A stretch of DNA of 64,000 nt from Actinomycetota bacterium (GTDB lineage Bacteria; Actinomycetota; Acidimicrobiia; Acidimicrobiales; Poriferisodalaceae): positions 184,442 to 248,441 of the forward strand of contig JABABU010000027.1 of the NCBI GenBank assembly GCA_014238065.1, read 5' to 3'. Under the pieces are notes generated by a model. That model worked only from the letters and a program-made list of their open reading frames with translations, made no database searches and had not been told where the DNA came from. Every line of letters starts with the position of its first letter. Within the stretch, counting starts at the first letter, position 1. Shown here piece by piece: positions 54,270 to 63,714 of this stretch. A program made the position numbers and the translations under genes.

Positions 54270-56996
54270 ATGGCCAACATCCAATGTGGAAACTGTGGAG
54301 ATTTTCACGCCTCCGTGTCCGAGGTGCGGCGGTGCCACGGCTCACGACTGCCACCGAACGTGCCCGCCATATCAGGAGCGGGATCGGGACCGGACTGGCT
54401 GGGCAGAAGCCTGCTCGTACGACCAGGTCAACCGATTCCAGAACCATGGCAGGAATCTCCCGTCATCGCTGTCGACACCACTGCACCTATCGATGCTTCG
54501 ACGGTCGACGAGCTGCACCTTGCGTGGGCTGATCGACTCCGCGTCGTTGTGGAACTCACTGGCGAACTCCCCGCTCCGACAGTCATTTCCGGCCTCGACG
54601 TGTGGCAACTCGATCCTTCGATGGAACTCGTTGCCGATCGCGTGAACTTCCTGTTGACCGCGAACACCATCGACCAGCGGTCGGCTGAGTCGACCTGGTC
54701 GACCTTGTCGTCAGCGGTCTCACTCGGTACCGATGTCGGACCGGACGGCGCCGATGTTCTCCTCAGCGACGGGGGCGCCGCGTGGCTCGACGGAGGGCCG
54801 ATCGGCACCGCCGAGGTCGTCGATGGCGCCACCGTCATCCACATCACTCAACTCGAAGCACGTGGCACAGCGGCGCTCACCACATCGGCTGCATGGCAAC
54901 ACGAGTCTTCGACCGCCGAACTGGCTGCCGACCAGCTTCTCGCTGTCGATCACGCTGGCGGACCCGCTCGAGTCATCGCACCAGCCGGTTCCGGCAAGAC
55001 AAGGGTGCTCACCGAGAGGGCCCGGCTGTTGCTCGACAAACGCAACTTCCCGGCGAGGGCACTGACGCTTGTCACCTTCAACAAACGCGCTCAGCTCGAG
55101 ATGGAACAACGCACCACCGACCTCGAAGGACTCCAGGTCAGGACGTTGAATGCGCTCGGCCTCGCGATTCTCAGAGGCGACGCTCCGTTCACGAAGTCGC
55201 GGCTCGTCGGAAGGACCGATGTCATCACCGAACGGGACGTCAGGTCGATTCTCGACGGGCTGCTCGACCTGCCCCGAAGGGCCAACATCGACCAGCTGGC
55301 ACCGTGGCTCGAAGCGCTCACAGCGGTGCGCCTCGGTCTGCGACCTCCCGACGAAGTTGAACAGAACTTCGGAGGCGACATCGAGGGGCTCGCCGAGTTG
55401 CTGGTGAAGTACCGCAGCGTGCTGGCCGACCGCGGGCTCGTTGACTTCGACGAACAAATCGTGCGCTCGATCGAGGTGCTGCTGGCCGATCCCGACGCCA
55501 GACAGGTAGCGCAACGCACCTGCCGCATGATGCTGGTCGACGAGTTCCAAGACCTGACACCGGCGCACATGCTGCTCGTCAGGCTTCTCGCGGCGCCGAC
55601 GTTCGATGTGTTCGGCGTCGGGGACGACGACCAGACGATTTACGGATTCACCGGCGCAAGCCCCGATTGGCTCATCGACTACGCCGACTGGTTTCCTGGC
55701 GCCACGTACCACGCACTCGAGGTCAACTACCGCTGCCCACCAGCTGTGGTTGACGGTGCACATACGCTGCTCTCCCACAATCTGCGGAGAATCGAGAAGA
55801 CCATTCGTCATGCCCCAGGTCGTGAAGGCGCAGACGCCGATCTCGATGTGGTGAAAGCAGCCGATCCGGTCCTGTCGGCCGTCGAGCGGATCCGCGATCT
55901 GCTCCAATCGGGTTCGGAGCCAAGCGATGTGGTCGTTCTGACGCGGGTAAATGTCGCACTGGCCCCGATCCAAGCGGCGCTCAGAGCCCACGAAGTTCCG
56001 GTCGAGCAAGCTGTCAACGAGTTGTTCTTGGCTCGCTCTGGGGTCCGCGCTGTCCTTGCCTGGCTTCGTCTGTCCACGGGAGGTCCGCCGTTTGCGGCCG
56101 CTGACATCGACGCGGCAGCGCGTCGACCGTCCCGTGGCATCTCGCCACGTGTCGTCAGCTGGATGGCTGAACAGCGGAATCTCGACGATCTGCGCCGTCT
56201 CGGGACCCGGATCGACAGGGGAGGCGAGAAGGTCGACAGATTCGCCGACGACCTCGAAGAATTGATCGCTGCTCACCAGCGGGGCGCCGACACGGTCGAT
56301 CTCATCGAGATGATTCGCGACGAACTCGGCCTCGCAGGCTCGCTCGACGCGCTCGACAGCTCGCGCCGATCAGTCGATCGATCGAGCCACGGCGACGATC
56401 TCGCGGCCCTCATCGCCCTCGCCCGACTTCAGTCCGATGCGACGGAGTTCGAGCCATGGCTGGACCGGAACCTCACCGAGCCAGGTGATCCGAACGGAGT
56501 GCGACTTGCAACAGTTCATCGGGTGAAGGGCCTGGAGTGGCCCCATGTGGTCGTACTTGGCGCCGACGCCGGTTCGTTCCCTCACCGTCTGGCCGATGAT
56601 GGCGAGGAGGAACGACGGGTCTTCCATGTCGCTATCACTCGAGCCTCCGAGAGTGCTGCGGTGATCGCTCAGGATTCGACACCGAGCATGTTTCTCGCTC
56701 AGCTGACCAATTCGCGCGACCTCAACGCGGCCCCCGAACCCGACAGTGCCCCGCGACGTGCTTCGCAGCCGACGAACGACCCATTGCGCGACGTGCTCAA
56801 GAAATGGCGGATCGAGCGAGCGAAGCGGGACGGCGTTCCTGCCTACGTGGTGTTCAACGACAAGACTCTCGACGACATCCTTCTGCGACGCCCTTGCGAC
56901 CTCAGCTCACTCGGGCAATGCCATGGCATCGGACCGGCAAAGCTCGACCGCTTCGGCGATGAGCTCATCGGTGTGATGGACGCCAAATCTTTGTGA
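54270..56996 (+). CDS. UvrD2-like SF1A DNA helicase with HRDC domain
   Basis: In this 908-residue helicase residues 1-25 carry CGNC (C6, C9) and RRCH (C22), a possible zinc site; about 210 further N-terminal residues have no named domain. The helicase core has APAGSGKTR (about 237), LVTFNKRAQLEM, MMLVDEFQDL (about 420), GVGDDDQTIYGF, VHRVKGLEWPHVVV and RRVFHVAITRA (about 783). A C-terminal HRDC-like domain ends with LSSLGQCHGIGPAKLDRFG. The layout resembles mycobacterial UvrD2. It unwinds DNA in repair. The unannotated N-terminal domain is a distinctive extension. Confidence 0.9.
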   Translation: MANIQCGNCGDFHASVSEVRRCHGSRLPPNVPAISGAGSGPDWLGRSLLVRPGQPIPEPWQESPVIAVDTTAPIDASTVDELHLAWADRLRVVVELTGELPAPTVISGLDVWQLDPSMELVADRVNFLLTANTIDQRSAESTWSTLSSAVSLGTDVGPDGADVLLSDGGAAWLDGGPIGTAEVVDGATVIHITQLEARGTAALTTSAAWQHESSTAELAADQLLAVDHAGGPARVIAPAGSGKTRVLTERARLLLDKRNFPARALTLVTFNKRAQLEMEQRTTDLEGLQVRTLNALGLAILRGDAPFTKSRLVGRTDVITERDVRSILDGLLDLPRRANIDQLAPWLEALTAVRLGLRPPDEVEQNFGGDIEGLAELLVKYRSVLADRGLVDFDEQIVRSIEVLLADPDARQVAQRTCRMMLVDEFQDLTPAHMLLVRLLAAPTFDVFGVGDDDQTIYGFTGASPDWLIDYADWFPGATYHALEVNYRCPPAVVDGAHTLLSHNLRRIEKTIRHAPGREGADADLDVVKAADPVLSAVERIRDLLQSGSEPSDVVVLTRVNVALAPIQAALRAHEVPVEQAVNELFLARSGVRAVLAWLRLSTGGPPFAAADIDAAARRPSRGISPRVVSWMAEQRNLDDLRRLGTRIDRGGEKVDRFADDLEELIAAHQRGADTVDLIEMIRDELGLAGSLDALDSSRRSVDRSSHGDDLAALIALARLQSDATEFEPWLDRNLTEPGDPNGVRLATVHRVKGLEWPHVVVLGADAGSFPHRLADDGEEERRVFHVAITRASESAAVIAQDSTPSMFLAQLTNSRDLNAAPEPDSAPRRASQPTNDPLRDVLKKWRIERAKRDGVPAYVVFNDKTLDDILLRRPCDLSSLGQCHGIGPAKLDRFGDELIGVMDAKSL

Positions 56997-57084
56997 CGAT
57001 GACGTGACGCTTCAGTGTCAAGTTGCTGCCTATGAAACCCGAAGGAGTGCTTATCAGTTAATACTTGATGACAAGGAGATTCCG

Positions 57085-57264
57085 ATGTTCACACTTCTGA
57101 TCGCGCTGGGGTTGATCGTGGTGATGCTCGTCCTTGGTCTGGGTAGCAGCGTCCTCTGGATGCGGCCTGCATCACGCCCTACCGACATCTCTACCCGCCC
57201 GACCGCAACCGTCGCTCCGGGTTCCATGTCACTGAGCCACAACGACAAGGCCTGCGCGGCCTGA
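57085..57264 (+). CDS. Small single-pass membrane protein (59 residues)
   Basis: ATG 57085 follows AAGGAG at 6-base spacing, a strong ribosome site. The product has one hydrophobic helix (LLIALGLIVVMLVLGLGSSVLW) and a short polar C-terminal tail with one cysteine. It is convergent with the Tad operon. It lacks the Flp pilin processing site (G-x4-E/F) and so is not called a pilin. Its role is unknown. Confidence 0.55.
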   Translation: MFTLLIALGLIVVMLVLGLGSSVLWMRPASRPTDISTRPTATVAPGSMSLSHNDKACAA

Positions 57265-57343
57265 TCTGATCCCAATATTCGAATGGCGCCACGCTCGACC
57301 GGGTTGATGCGTACGCCGGTTCTCTGTACGTGTCGGCGATTGC

Positions 57344-58249
57344 TCAGAAGGTGTCGGCAATGCGGAACACTGCCGGACCGAGAACGACGATGAACAGTGT
57401 CGGCAGGATGCAGACGATCATCGGAAAGATCACCTTCACCGGAATCGCAGCCGCCTTGGCCTCTGCTCGCTGACGGCGTTGCTCGCGGAGCTCCTCGGCC
57501 TGGGTTCGCAGGACTTTGGCGAGAGGAATACCGTGTTCGCCGGCCTGTCGAAGCGCTGCGACGAACCGCCTGAGATCATCGACGTCGGTCCGCTGCAACA
57601 TGGCCTCGAACGCAGCGCGACGTCCTGTGCCGAGCTGCACATCCTGCAACAGGTGAGCGAATTCTTCGGCGAGCGGACCGGTACCCGTCTCGGCATACCG
57701 CGAAAGGGCGGCGTCGAAGCCAAGACCGGCCTCGACCGAGATGGTCACCTGGTCGATTGCATCGGCGAGGGTTCGTTGTATCTCTCCCTGCCTTGCATCG
57801 GCTCGTCGGGTCAGCATGAGGTCGGGAAATTGGTACCCGACGATCAACACCACACCGGCGAGGCCGAGGTTCGTTCTCGTCGTGCCGCCGCTGAGCACGA
57901 GTAGCGCGAGCACGACGGACACGAACCCGAGGATCAACTTGGCCGCGAGGACACGCTCGATAGGCCAGCTCGCTGGCAGACCAGCAAGGCCGACCCGCCG
58001 TTCGAGCGAGGACATGAAGCCCTTCGGGGTCAGACGCCGAACTCGGCGGGCAAGAGTCTGTACCACAGGCCCGACCACGCGCTCCTCGGCTGACCGGGTG
58101 AGCAGCAACTCGTGAAGATCGACCGCTGTCTTGCTCTTCAGATGTCGCGACGCTTCGCGTCCGTTGCCTTTGGCGCTGGCGACGGCGAACCATCCGACAG
58201 GCAACGAGCACGCGACGAGAGCAGCACCGCCAATGAGAACCGGATCCAT
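57344..58249 (-). CDS. tadC: Tad pilus inner-membrane protein TadC (T2SSF family)
   Basis: This 301-residue multi-pass inner-membrane protein has a T2SSF core in its C-terminal half (IQRTLADAIDQVTISVEAGLGFDAALSRYAE, GIPLAKVLRTQAEELREQRR) and a final hydrophobic segment (VIFPMIVCILPTLFIVVLGPAV). With TadB it forms the platform on which TadA assembles Flp pili. It begins 9 bases after the fusion gene stop. Start and length are normal. Confidence 0.88.
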   Translation of the reverse strand: MDPVLIGGAALVACSLPVGWFAVASAKGNGREASRHLKSKTAVDLHELLLTRSAEERVVGPVVQTLARRVRRLTPKGFMSSLERRVGLAGLPASWPIERVLAAKLILGFVSVVLALLVLSGGTTRTNLGLAGVVLIVGYQFPDLMLTRRADARQGEIQRTLADAIDQVTISVEAGLGFDAALSRYAETGTGPLAEEFAHLLQDVQLGTGRRAAFEAMLQRTDVDDLRRFVAALRQAGEHGIPLAKVLRTQAEELREQRRQRAEAKAAAIPVKVIFPMIVCILPTLFIVVLGPAVFRIADTF

Positions 58250-58258
58250 TACATCACC

Positions 58259-60232
58259 TCAGAATTGGAGCTTGATGATCGACTTCAACCACGCACCACC
58301 GGCAATCATCAGCACGGCACCGAAGCCGAGCAGGATCTGGCCGCCGGTGCGACCGGTGAGCTCATCGAGATAGTCGGGCGTGGTCGCCAGCATCAAGCCG
58401 GCAACACAGAACGGGAGAGCCATCATGACACCGGCACTGATACGTCCATCAGCGCTGAGTGCGTGGATCTGTCCTTTGAGGCGCGTGCGGTCGCGGATGG
58501 TGCTGCCGACATTGTCGAGCACCTCGCCGAGGTCACCACCAACTTCGCGATGAATCTCAATGGCCTGAACAACCCAGCGGAAGTCCTCATTGCCGAGGCG
58601 TTCAGCCATGGCGCCGAGTGCTTCACCGACATCCCGGCCGAGGCGAACCTCGCCAACCACTCGCTGGAATTCCTGCGCCGTCGGTTGTTCGGACTCTCTC
58701 GCGAGGGCGTCAACGCCTTGGAGCAGTCCGTGACCGACGCGAAGGTTCGATGCAAGCAACTGGAGTGTTGTTCCGAGCTGATCTGCGAATGCAGCTCTGA
58801 CCTGGCTGATCCTCCTGACGAGCCACAACCTCGAACCGACAACCGCGGCGACTGCAATCATGAGACCCATTGTGAAACCCATGGTGAGAGTGCCGACAGT
58901 CAGCGCTGCCAGGGTCACTGCAACCACGATGATCACGAATTCACCTGGCCGAAGAGCTGATCCCGCTTGCTCGAGCATCTTTGCGGTCTTGCTTCGCCTG
59001 TCGCGCCTGGCCAGGCCGGCGTCGGCAAGTGCTGTGAGGCGCTGAGCGGCGTCGCGAGCGCTCCGCTTCTTCTGAAGCTGCGGCTTCTGCGCCTTCGGCT
59101 TCTTCCTTGCCGCCTCGGCGGTAGGCCATGACATGACGATGCCGGCGAAGAGCAAACCGCCGAGGACGCCAGCGACACCGTAGGTGAATGTGCGCTCGCC
59201 AAACATCAGCTCCGATGGGGCCGACACCACCGGAGGGCTTGCCACGATTTCGATCGGCGTCGTGACCACGGTTCGGTTGGTCGGCAGTTCATTGTCGGTG
59301 GGTGTGGCCGACGGTTCCGCCGAGCCGACATCGATGATGAACTGACCTCTGGCAACACCGTCATCGCCGCGAACGACGATGGTGATGTCGGTGCTGCTCG
59401 CGTTCGGAATCGTGACGATGAACTGGTTGCCGAGTCCCTCGCCGAGATCGGCGAAGACTTCAATCAGCGTCTCCGGGTCGTCCACGGCGATCACTGAGCC
59501 ATCGCCGCCGGCGATCGCCGCGAGCGCTGCTCCATCGGTGTTCGGCGTTTGGAGGCTGACAACATCAACGCGGATGTCGGATGCGGCTGCGAGAGACCTC
59601 GCTGTCTGCAACGTGACGCTACTTTCGGTGTCGGCCCCGTCAGAGAACACGACGACAACCCGCCGGGTCGCCGGTGACTGCGAAAGCGTCTCGGCGCTGA
59701 GCGCTACCGCGTCGAACAAGGTGGTTGCCCCGTTCGAACGCAGCGAGTCAATCGCCTCTCGAACCGCGTCGTATTCGGCAACCGGTTCCGACAAGACTTC
59801 GGCTTCTGGCCCGAACGAGATCAGACCGACCAGTGAACCTTCGGGAAGAGAGTCGAGGAACGCATTCGCAGCCACTTTGGCAGCGGAGAGCGGCTCACCT
59901 TCGGTGCTTCCCGAAATGTCGATCGCCAGCATGACCGCAAGGTCGGCGGCAGGAGGGCGAACAACCTCGGAGTACCGGTACTCACCATCGATGACAACGC
60001 TGACGGCGGACGTGTCGAGTTTCGAACCAGCGATGTTCGGCGGTACCTCGACCTCGAGAATGACCGTGTCGCCTTCGGTCTCGACCTGCGTGACGCGGAT
60101 CGGTGGCCCTGTCGGCTCTGCAATCTCCTCGAGAGGCGACTGTGCAATGGCGGCAGGGGCTGCGCCGACGACGACAACGGCCCACAATGCCACGGCCGCA
60201 GCGATGCGGCCAGGTGCCCTGAACAACATCAC
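58259..60232 (-). CDS. VWA domain-TadB fusion protein
   Basis: This 657-residue protein has a signal peptide (to about residue 30) and a von Willebrand A domain with the MIDAS motif DISGSTEG (about 104), SNGATTLFDAV and VFSDGADTES. A transmembrane helix follows near 350 (VAGVLGGLLFAGIVMSW), then a TadB/T2SSF module with LASNLRVGHGLLQGVDALARESE and DLGEVLDNVGSTIRDR. TadB usually stands alone; here an adhesive or pilus-tip-like VWA sensor faces outward on the same chain. The GTG at 60232 overlaps the tadA stop (an in-frame ATG at 60229 is an alternative). The MIDAS residues are intact, so metal-dependent ligand binding is plausible. Confidence 0.88.
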   Translation of the reverse strand: MMLFRAPGRIAAAVALWAVVVVGAAPAAIAQSPLEEIAEPTGPPIRVTQVETEGDTVILEVEVPPNIAGSKLDTSAVSVVIDGEYRYSEVVRPPAADLAVMLAIDISGSTEGEPLSAAKVAANAFLDSLPEGSLVGLISFGPEAEVLSEPVAEYDAVREAIDSLRSNGATTLFDAVALSAETLSQSPATRRVVVVFSDGADTESSVTLQTARSLAAASDIRVDVVSLQTPNTDGAALAAIAGGDGSVIAVDDPETLIEVFADLGEGLGNQFIVTIPNASSTDITIVVRGDDGVARGQFIIDVGSAEPSATPTDNELPTNRTVVTTPIEIVASPPVVSAPSELMFGERTFTYGVAGVLGGLLFAGIVMSWPTAEAARKKPKAQKPQLQKKRSARDAAQRLTALADAGLARRDRRSKTAKMLEQAGSALRPGEFVIIVVAVTLAALTVGTLTMGFTMGLMIAVAAVVGSRLWLVRRISQVRAAFADQLGTTLQLLASNLRVGHGLLQGVDALARESEQPTAQEFQRVVGEVRLGRDVGEALGAMAERLGNEDFRWVVQAIEIHREVGGDLGEVLDNVGSTIRDRTRLKGQIHALSADGRISAGVMMALPFCVAGLMLATTPDYLDELTGRTGGQILLGFGAVLMIAGGAWLKSIIKLQF

Positions 60233-61677
60233 CAGCTTGCCTCGACCTTGTCATTGCTCGGCCAGCCACCGAGAACGGCTGCGTCGAAGTCTTTCTCGGC
60301 GATCCCCGGACCTATGAACAGGTCGGACGGGAAGATGATGCCTTGGTCTTCGAGACGTTCACCGAACTGGGGACGCAGTCCGTTGGCCTTGAGCTTGCCG
60401 AGGAACTTGCCTTGGTCGTCCATCCCGGCGCCCATGTCGAACTCGAAGAGATCGGTGAGGGTGATGATCTCACCCTCCAATCCGTTCACCTCGGAGACCT
60501 TCGTGATGCGCCTCGACCCGTCGCGCATACGCGAGATCTGGATGATCAGGTCGATGGCAGAAGCAATCTGTTCGCGAATGGCCCTGATGGGGAGTTCGAT
60601 GCCTCCCATCAGCACCATGGTCTCGAGGCGAGACAGGGCGTCGCGCGGAGCATTTGCGTGCAGCGTCGACAGTGATCCTTCGTGACCGGTGTTCATTGCC
60701 TGCAACATGTCAAGCGCTTCTCCTGAGCGAACCTCACCGACGATGATGCGGTCGGGCCTCATACGAAGAGCGTTTCTGACCAGGTCGCGGATGGCGATTG
60801 CGCCCTTGCCTTCGATGTTGGGTGGCCTGCTCTCGAGACGGATCACGTGATCTTGGTGGAGGCGCAGCTCAACAGCGTCCTCGATTGTGACGATGCGTTC
60901 ATCGCTCGGAATGAACGATGAGACGATGTTCAACAGCGTGGTCTTACCCGTGCCGGTACCGCCGCTGACGAGAATGTTCAGCTTGCCGCGGACACAACCT
61001 TCGAGAAAGTCAGCGACCTCGCGCGACACCGAGTTGTTGCTGACGAGATCTTCGATCGTCAGAGCCTTCTTCGCGAACTTACGAATCGTGAGGGCAGGCC
61101 CATCCACAGCCAGCGGAGGCACGATGGCGTTGACGCGGCTGCCGTCAGGAAGACGAGCGTCCACCATCGGTGAACTTTCGTCGACGCGACGACCAACTCG
61201 CGACACGATGCGCTCAATGACCTGGCGCAAGTGCTCCTCGGTCATGTAGTGCACGTCGGTCTTGTGGAGACGTCCGGAGCGTTCGACATAGATCGGAGTC
61301 GTACCAGACACCATGATCTCAGTGACATCCGGATCTGCTAGCAGCTGATCGATCGGTCCGTGACCGAGCACGTCGGCACACAGCTCGCCGACGAGCTCCT
61401 CACGCTCGTCGTCGGTGAGCGCCGTTGCTTCCGCCTCCAGAACTGCTGCGAGTTCCTTCGTGACGAGGCCGGCAAGATCGCGCTCGGACAAGTTCGGGTC
61501 GAACAAACGGTTGCCGAGGCGGGCGAACAGCGCCTCGCGCGACCTCGACTTCAGAACACTGAACGGGTCGGCGGTCGGCTTGACTGACTCCTCCATCGGC
61601 TGATGAGTCATCACAGTGAGCGCCGTCGGTTCTGGTAATTCAGCGCCTGCCTGATTGAGGCGGTCTCCGAGGCTCAT
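60229..61677 (-). CDS. tadA: Tad pilus assembly ATPase TadA/CpaF
   Basis: This 482-residue secretion ATPase has an N-terminal domain with [23 protein letters not shown], the Walker [10 protein letters not shown] (239-247), the Asp box [12 protein letters not shown], the His box and the Walker [20 protein letters not shown]. It hydrolyses ATP as a hexamer to drive pilin extrusion. ATG 61677 overlaps the cpaE stop (ATGA), and its stop overlaps the VWA-TadB start. Confidence 0.93.
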   Translation of the reverse strand: MSLGDRLNQAGAELPEPTALTVMTHQPMEESVKPTADPFSVLKSRSREALFARLGNRLFDPNLSERDLAGLVTKELAAVLEAEATALTDDEREELVGELCADVLGHGPIDQLLADPDVTEIMVSGTTPIYVERSGRLHKTDVHYMTEEHLRQVIERIVSRVGRRVDESSPMVDARLPDGSRVNAIVPPLAVDGPALTIRKFAKKALTIEDLVSNNSVSREVADFLEGCVRGKLNILVSGGTGTGKTTLLNIVSSFIPSDERIVTIEDAVELRLHQDHVIRLESRPPNIEGKGAIAIRDLVRNALRMRPDRIIVGEVRSGEALDMLQAMNTGHEGSLSTLHANAPRDALSRLETMVLMGGIELPIRAIREQIASAIDLIIQISRMRDGSRRITKVSEVNGLEGEIITLTDLFEFDMGAGMDDQGKFLGKLKANGLRPQFGERLEDQGIIFPSDLFIGPGIAEKDFDAAVLGGWPSNDKVEASW

Positions 61678-62861
61678 TTCGATCTCCTTCCGAGCTTCCT
61701 GCCCGATTCAACGGGAGCAGGAAGAAACTTCGTGGCGAAGCCGGCGATGGCACGCGCCGCCGGCGACTTCGGGTCGCTCTCGACCACGGGCGAACCTTGG
61801 TTCATCGCAAGGGTCATGATCCTGGTATCAGGGACGGAGAGATCAATGTCGAGGCCGACGGCCTGCTTGACATCTTCACTGTCGAGGCCGACCTTGGCAT
61901 CCGATCGATTCAGCACGTAGTGCCACTGTCGATCGTCAAGACCTATCGCAGTGAGCGCTTCGACCGTCTTCTGAATGGCCCGAACCGATGGAATGTCCGT
62001 CGAGCTCATCAGGAGGATGTCCGTGGCATGGTCCATCGCGACCAGTGCTGCGTCGTCGATACCGCCTGCGGTGTCGATGACGATGTAGCGGAAGTCCTTC
62101 GACAAGAGCTCGATGACATTTCCGAGCATCTCTCCTGTCAGTGTCTCGGCCTCGACCGGTCGCGCTGGACCGCAGAGCGCAAACACGCCAGAAGGGTGAG
62201 GGGTCAGGAACGCCTTGACCGACGTCGAGTCGACGCGGTCACCGGCTCGGGCGAGGTCGGCGATGGTGAGCTCCGGCTTCAGTCGAAGCGCGTACTCGAC
62301 GTCACCGAACTGGAGGTCGAAGTCGACGAGCGCTACTTGGCCCGGCGCAGCTGTCGCCAGCGCGACAGCAAGGTTCGCAGCAACGCTCGTCTTGCCGGTT
62401 CCGCCTTTGGCGCTGACGACGGCCAGCACCCGCTTCCGCGGATCTTCGGCGGTGCCGCCGAGGGCGACTCGACGTCGAGCTATGACGTCAAGTGCGTCAT
62501 TGAGCACTGCAGCAACCTGTTCGGGCTGACTTCCTGGAGGAAGCAACCCACGCGCACCTGCGGCGATGGCTCGCTGCAGCATGGTCGGGTCGGCCTGCGC
62601 CGCGAGAACGCTGACGATGTCGGGGCGTTCTTGGTCGAGCGCCTTCAGAATGTCGAGTGACCGCTGCGCCTCAAGGCCTGGACCGACGAGCACCACGACG
62701 TCGCCACCGGCTGGGAGCGCCGCAATCAGCCGACCGATATCACTCTTCGATCCTGACAACGGGACTCGAGCGACGTCGGGACCGGGACCCGGTTGAACGA
62801 AGATGGCTCTGATCTCGTCCTCGATTCCCGGACGATCGGAGATGATGGCGATGATGCTCAT
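61674..62861 (-). CDS. cpaE: Tad pilus positioning ATPase CpaE/TadZ
   Basis: This 395-residue protein has an N-terminal receiver-like pseudo-domain (SIIAIISDRPGIEDEIR, VVLVGPGLEAQRSLD) and a MinD/ParA-type ATPase with the deviant Walker A SAKGGTGKTSVAANLA. DFDLQFGDVEYAL and IDTAGGIDDAALVAMD follow. It places the pilus machine in the cell. Its stop overlaps tadA and its start overlaps the cpaB stop (4 bases each). Confidence 0.9.
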   Translation of the reverse strand: MSIIAIISDRPGIEDEIRAIFVQPGPGPDVARVPLSGSKSDIGRLIAALPAGGDVVVLVGPGLEAQRSLDILKALDQERPDIVSVLAAQADPTMLQRAIAAGARGLLPPGSQPEQVAAVLNDALDVIARRRVALGGTAEDPRKRVLAVVSAKGGTGKTSVAANLAVALATAAPGQVALVDFDLQFGDVEYALRLKPELTIADLARAGDRVDSTSVKAFLTPHPSGVFALCGPARPVEAETLTGEMLGNVIELLSKDFRYIVIDTAGGIDDAALVAMDHATDILLMSSTDIPSVRAIQKTVEALTAIGLDDRQWHYVLNRSDAKVGLDSEDVKQAVGLDIDLSVPDTRIMTLAMNQGSPVVESDPKSPAARAIAGFATKFLPAPVESGRKLGRRSK

Positions 62862-63694
62862 CGGAAGAGATCCTCGTAGATGCGGCCTCTGGTCTGGACG
62901 CCTGTGTCCTCCAGGTCGAGGTCGGTCGTCTGGCGGCCGAGCCAGACGGATCCGTGCTCGGCGGTGAAGAGCAGTCGCTCGGCGTCAGCCGGATCGAGTG
63001 AGAGACTGACGAGCAGATTGCCCGAAGGGGCTAGTGCCCGCCTGCTCGGCGTGGAGCTTCCCTCGATGCCTTCTTGAACGATCGGGAGTTCCTCGACCTG
63101 TACGTTCGTCACCAGAACATCCTCGAGCACCATTCGTGTGGCGTTCGGGGTCTTCGTGTCGATCGGAACGAGAATGCCGTCGATCTCAACCAACGGGTCG
63201 CCGTCTGGCGTCTCACCGACTGGCGCGCCGCCGATCTCGAAGGGTTCGAACGACGAGAACACCGCAACTCGATCGCCGGGGAAAAGCGTCCCTCCTACCG
63301 CTCTGGCCGGATCAAGTGAGATCGTCACCTCGAGCGTGCCAGCCGGCACCGGGATCCGGGTGCTGGTGAGAAGGTCCGGAGCGACGAACCTGGCCGCAAG
63401 CACCTGTTCTCCAGGAAGAAGGTCGACGGACGTCAACAGCCCCTCGAGCTCGGTGAGCTCTTCCAGTGCGCCTTCGGTCTTGACCTTGGCCGGCACCTCT
63501 TCCAGTGCGACCTTGTCGCCGATCAGTTCGACCGGAGTGCCCGATGGGATCTCCTGTTGGACGACGAGGACACTGACTCGCAGCTCTCCTGCCACCGCCC
63601 TGCCCTCGGCATCACGAACGAACAGGACCAGCAGAATAGTGCCGAACCCAGCCATCGCGATCGCGGCAAATATGCCAACCGCTCTTCGTTTCAT
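62858..63694 (-). CDS. cpaB: Flp pilus assembly protein CpaB/RcpC
   Basis: This 278-residue protein has an N-terminal transmembrane anchor (VGIFAAIAMAGFGTILLVLFV), an SAF domain (VLVVQQEIPSGTPVELIGDKV...PAKV) and a C-terminal RcpC region with VTISLDPARAVGGTLFPGDRVAVFS and SLSLDPADAERLLFTAEHGSVWLG. It is thought to guide pilin through the periplasm or wall. ATG 63694 lies 20 bases after the TadG-like stop. Confidence 0.88.
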   Translation of the reverse strand: MKRRAVGIFAAIAMAGFGTILLVLFVRDAEGRAVAGELRVSVLVVQQEIPSGTPVELIGDKVALEEVPAKVKTEGALEELTELEGLLTSVDLLPGEQVLAARFVAPDLLTSTRIPVPAGTLEVTISLDPARAVGGTLFPGDRVAVFSSFEPFEIGGAPVGETPDGDPLVEIDGILVPIDTKTPNATRMVLEDVLVTNVQVEELPIVQEGIEGSSTPSRRALAPSGNLLVSLSLDPADAERLLFTAEHGSVWLGRQTTDLDLEDTGVQTRGRIYEDLFR

Positions 63695-63714
63695 CCCCGA
63701 CCCTCACTTATTTT

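Noticed and set aside
54720..56276. Open frame of 518 codons antisense to the UvrD2-like helicase
   Set aside because: It has no domain or ribosome site; the plus-strand helicase motifs are complete over the same bases.
57085..57264. Small membrane protein as a Flp pilin
   Set aside because: There is no Flp leader or prepilin peptidase site, and it is on the opposite strand to the Tad operon.
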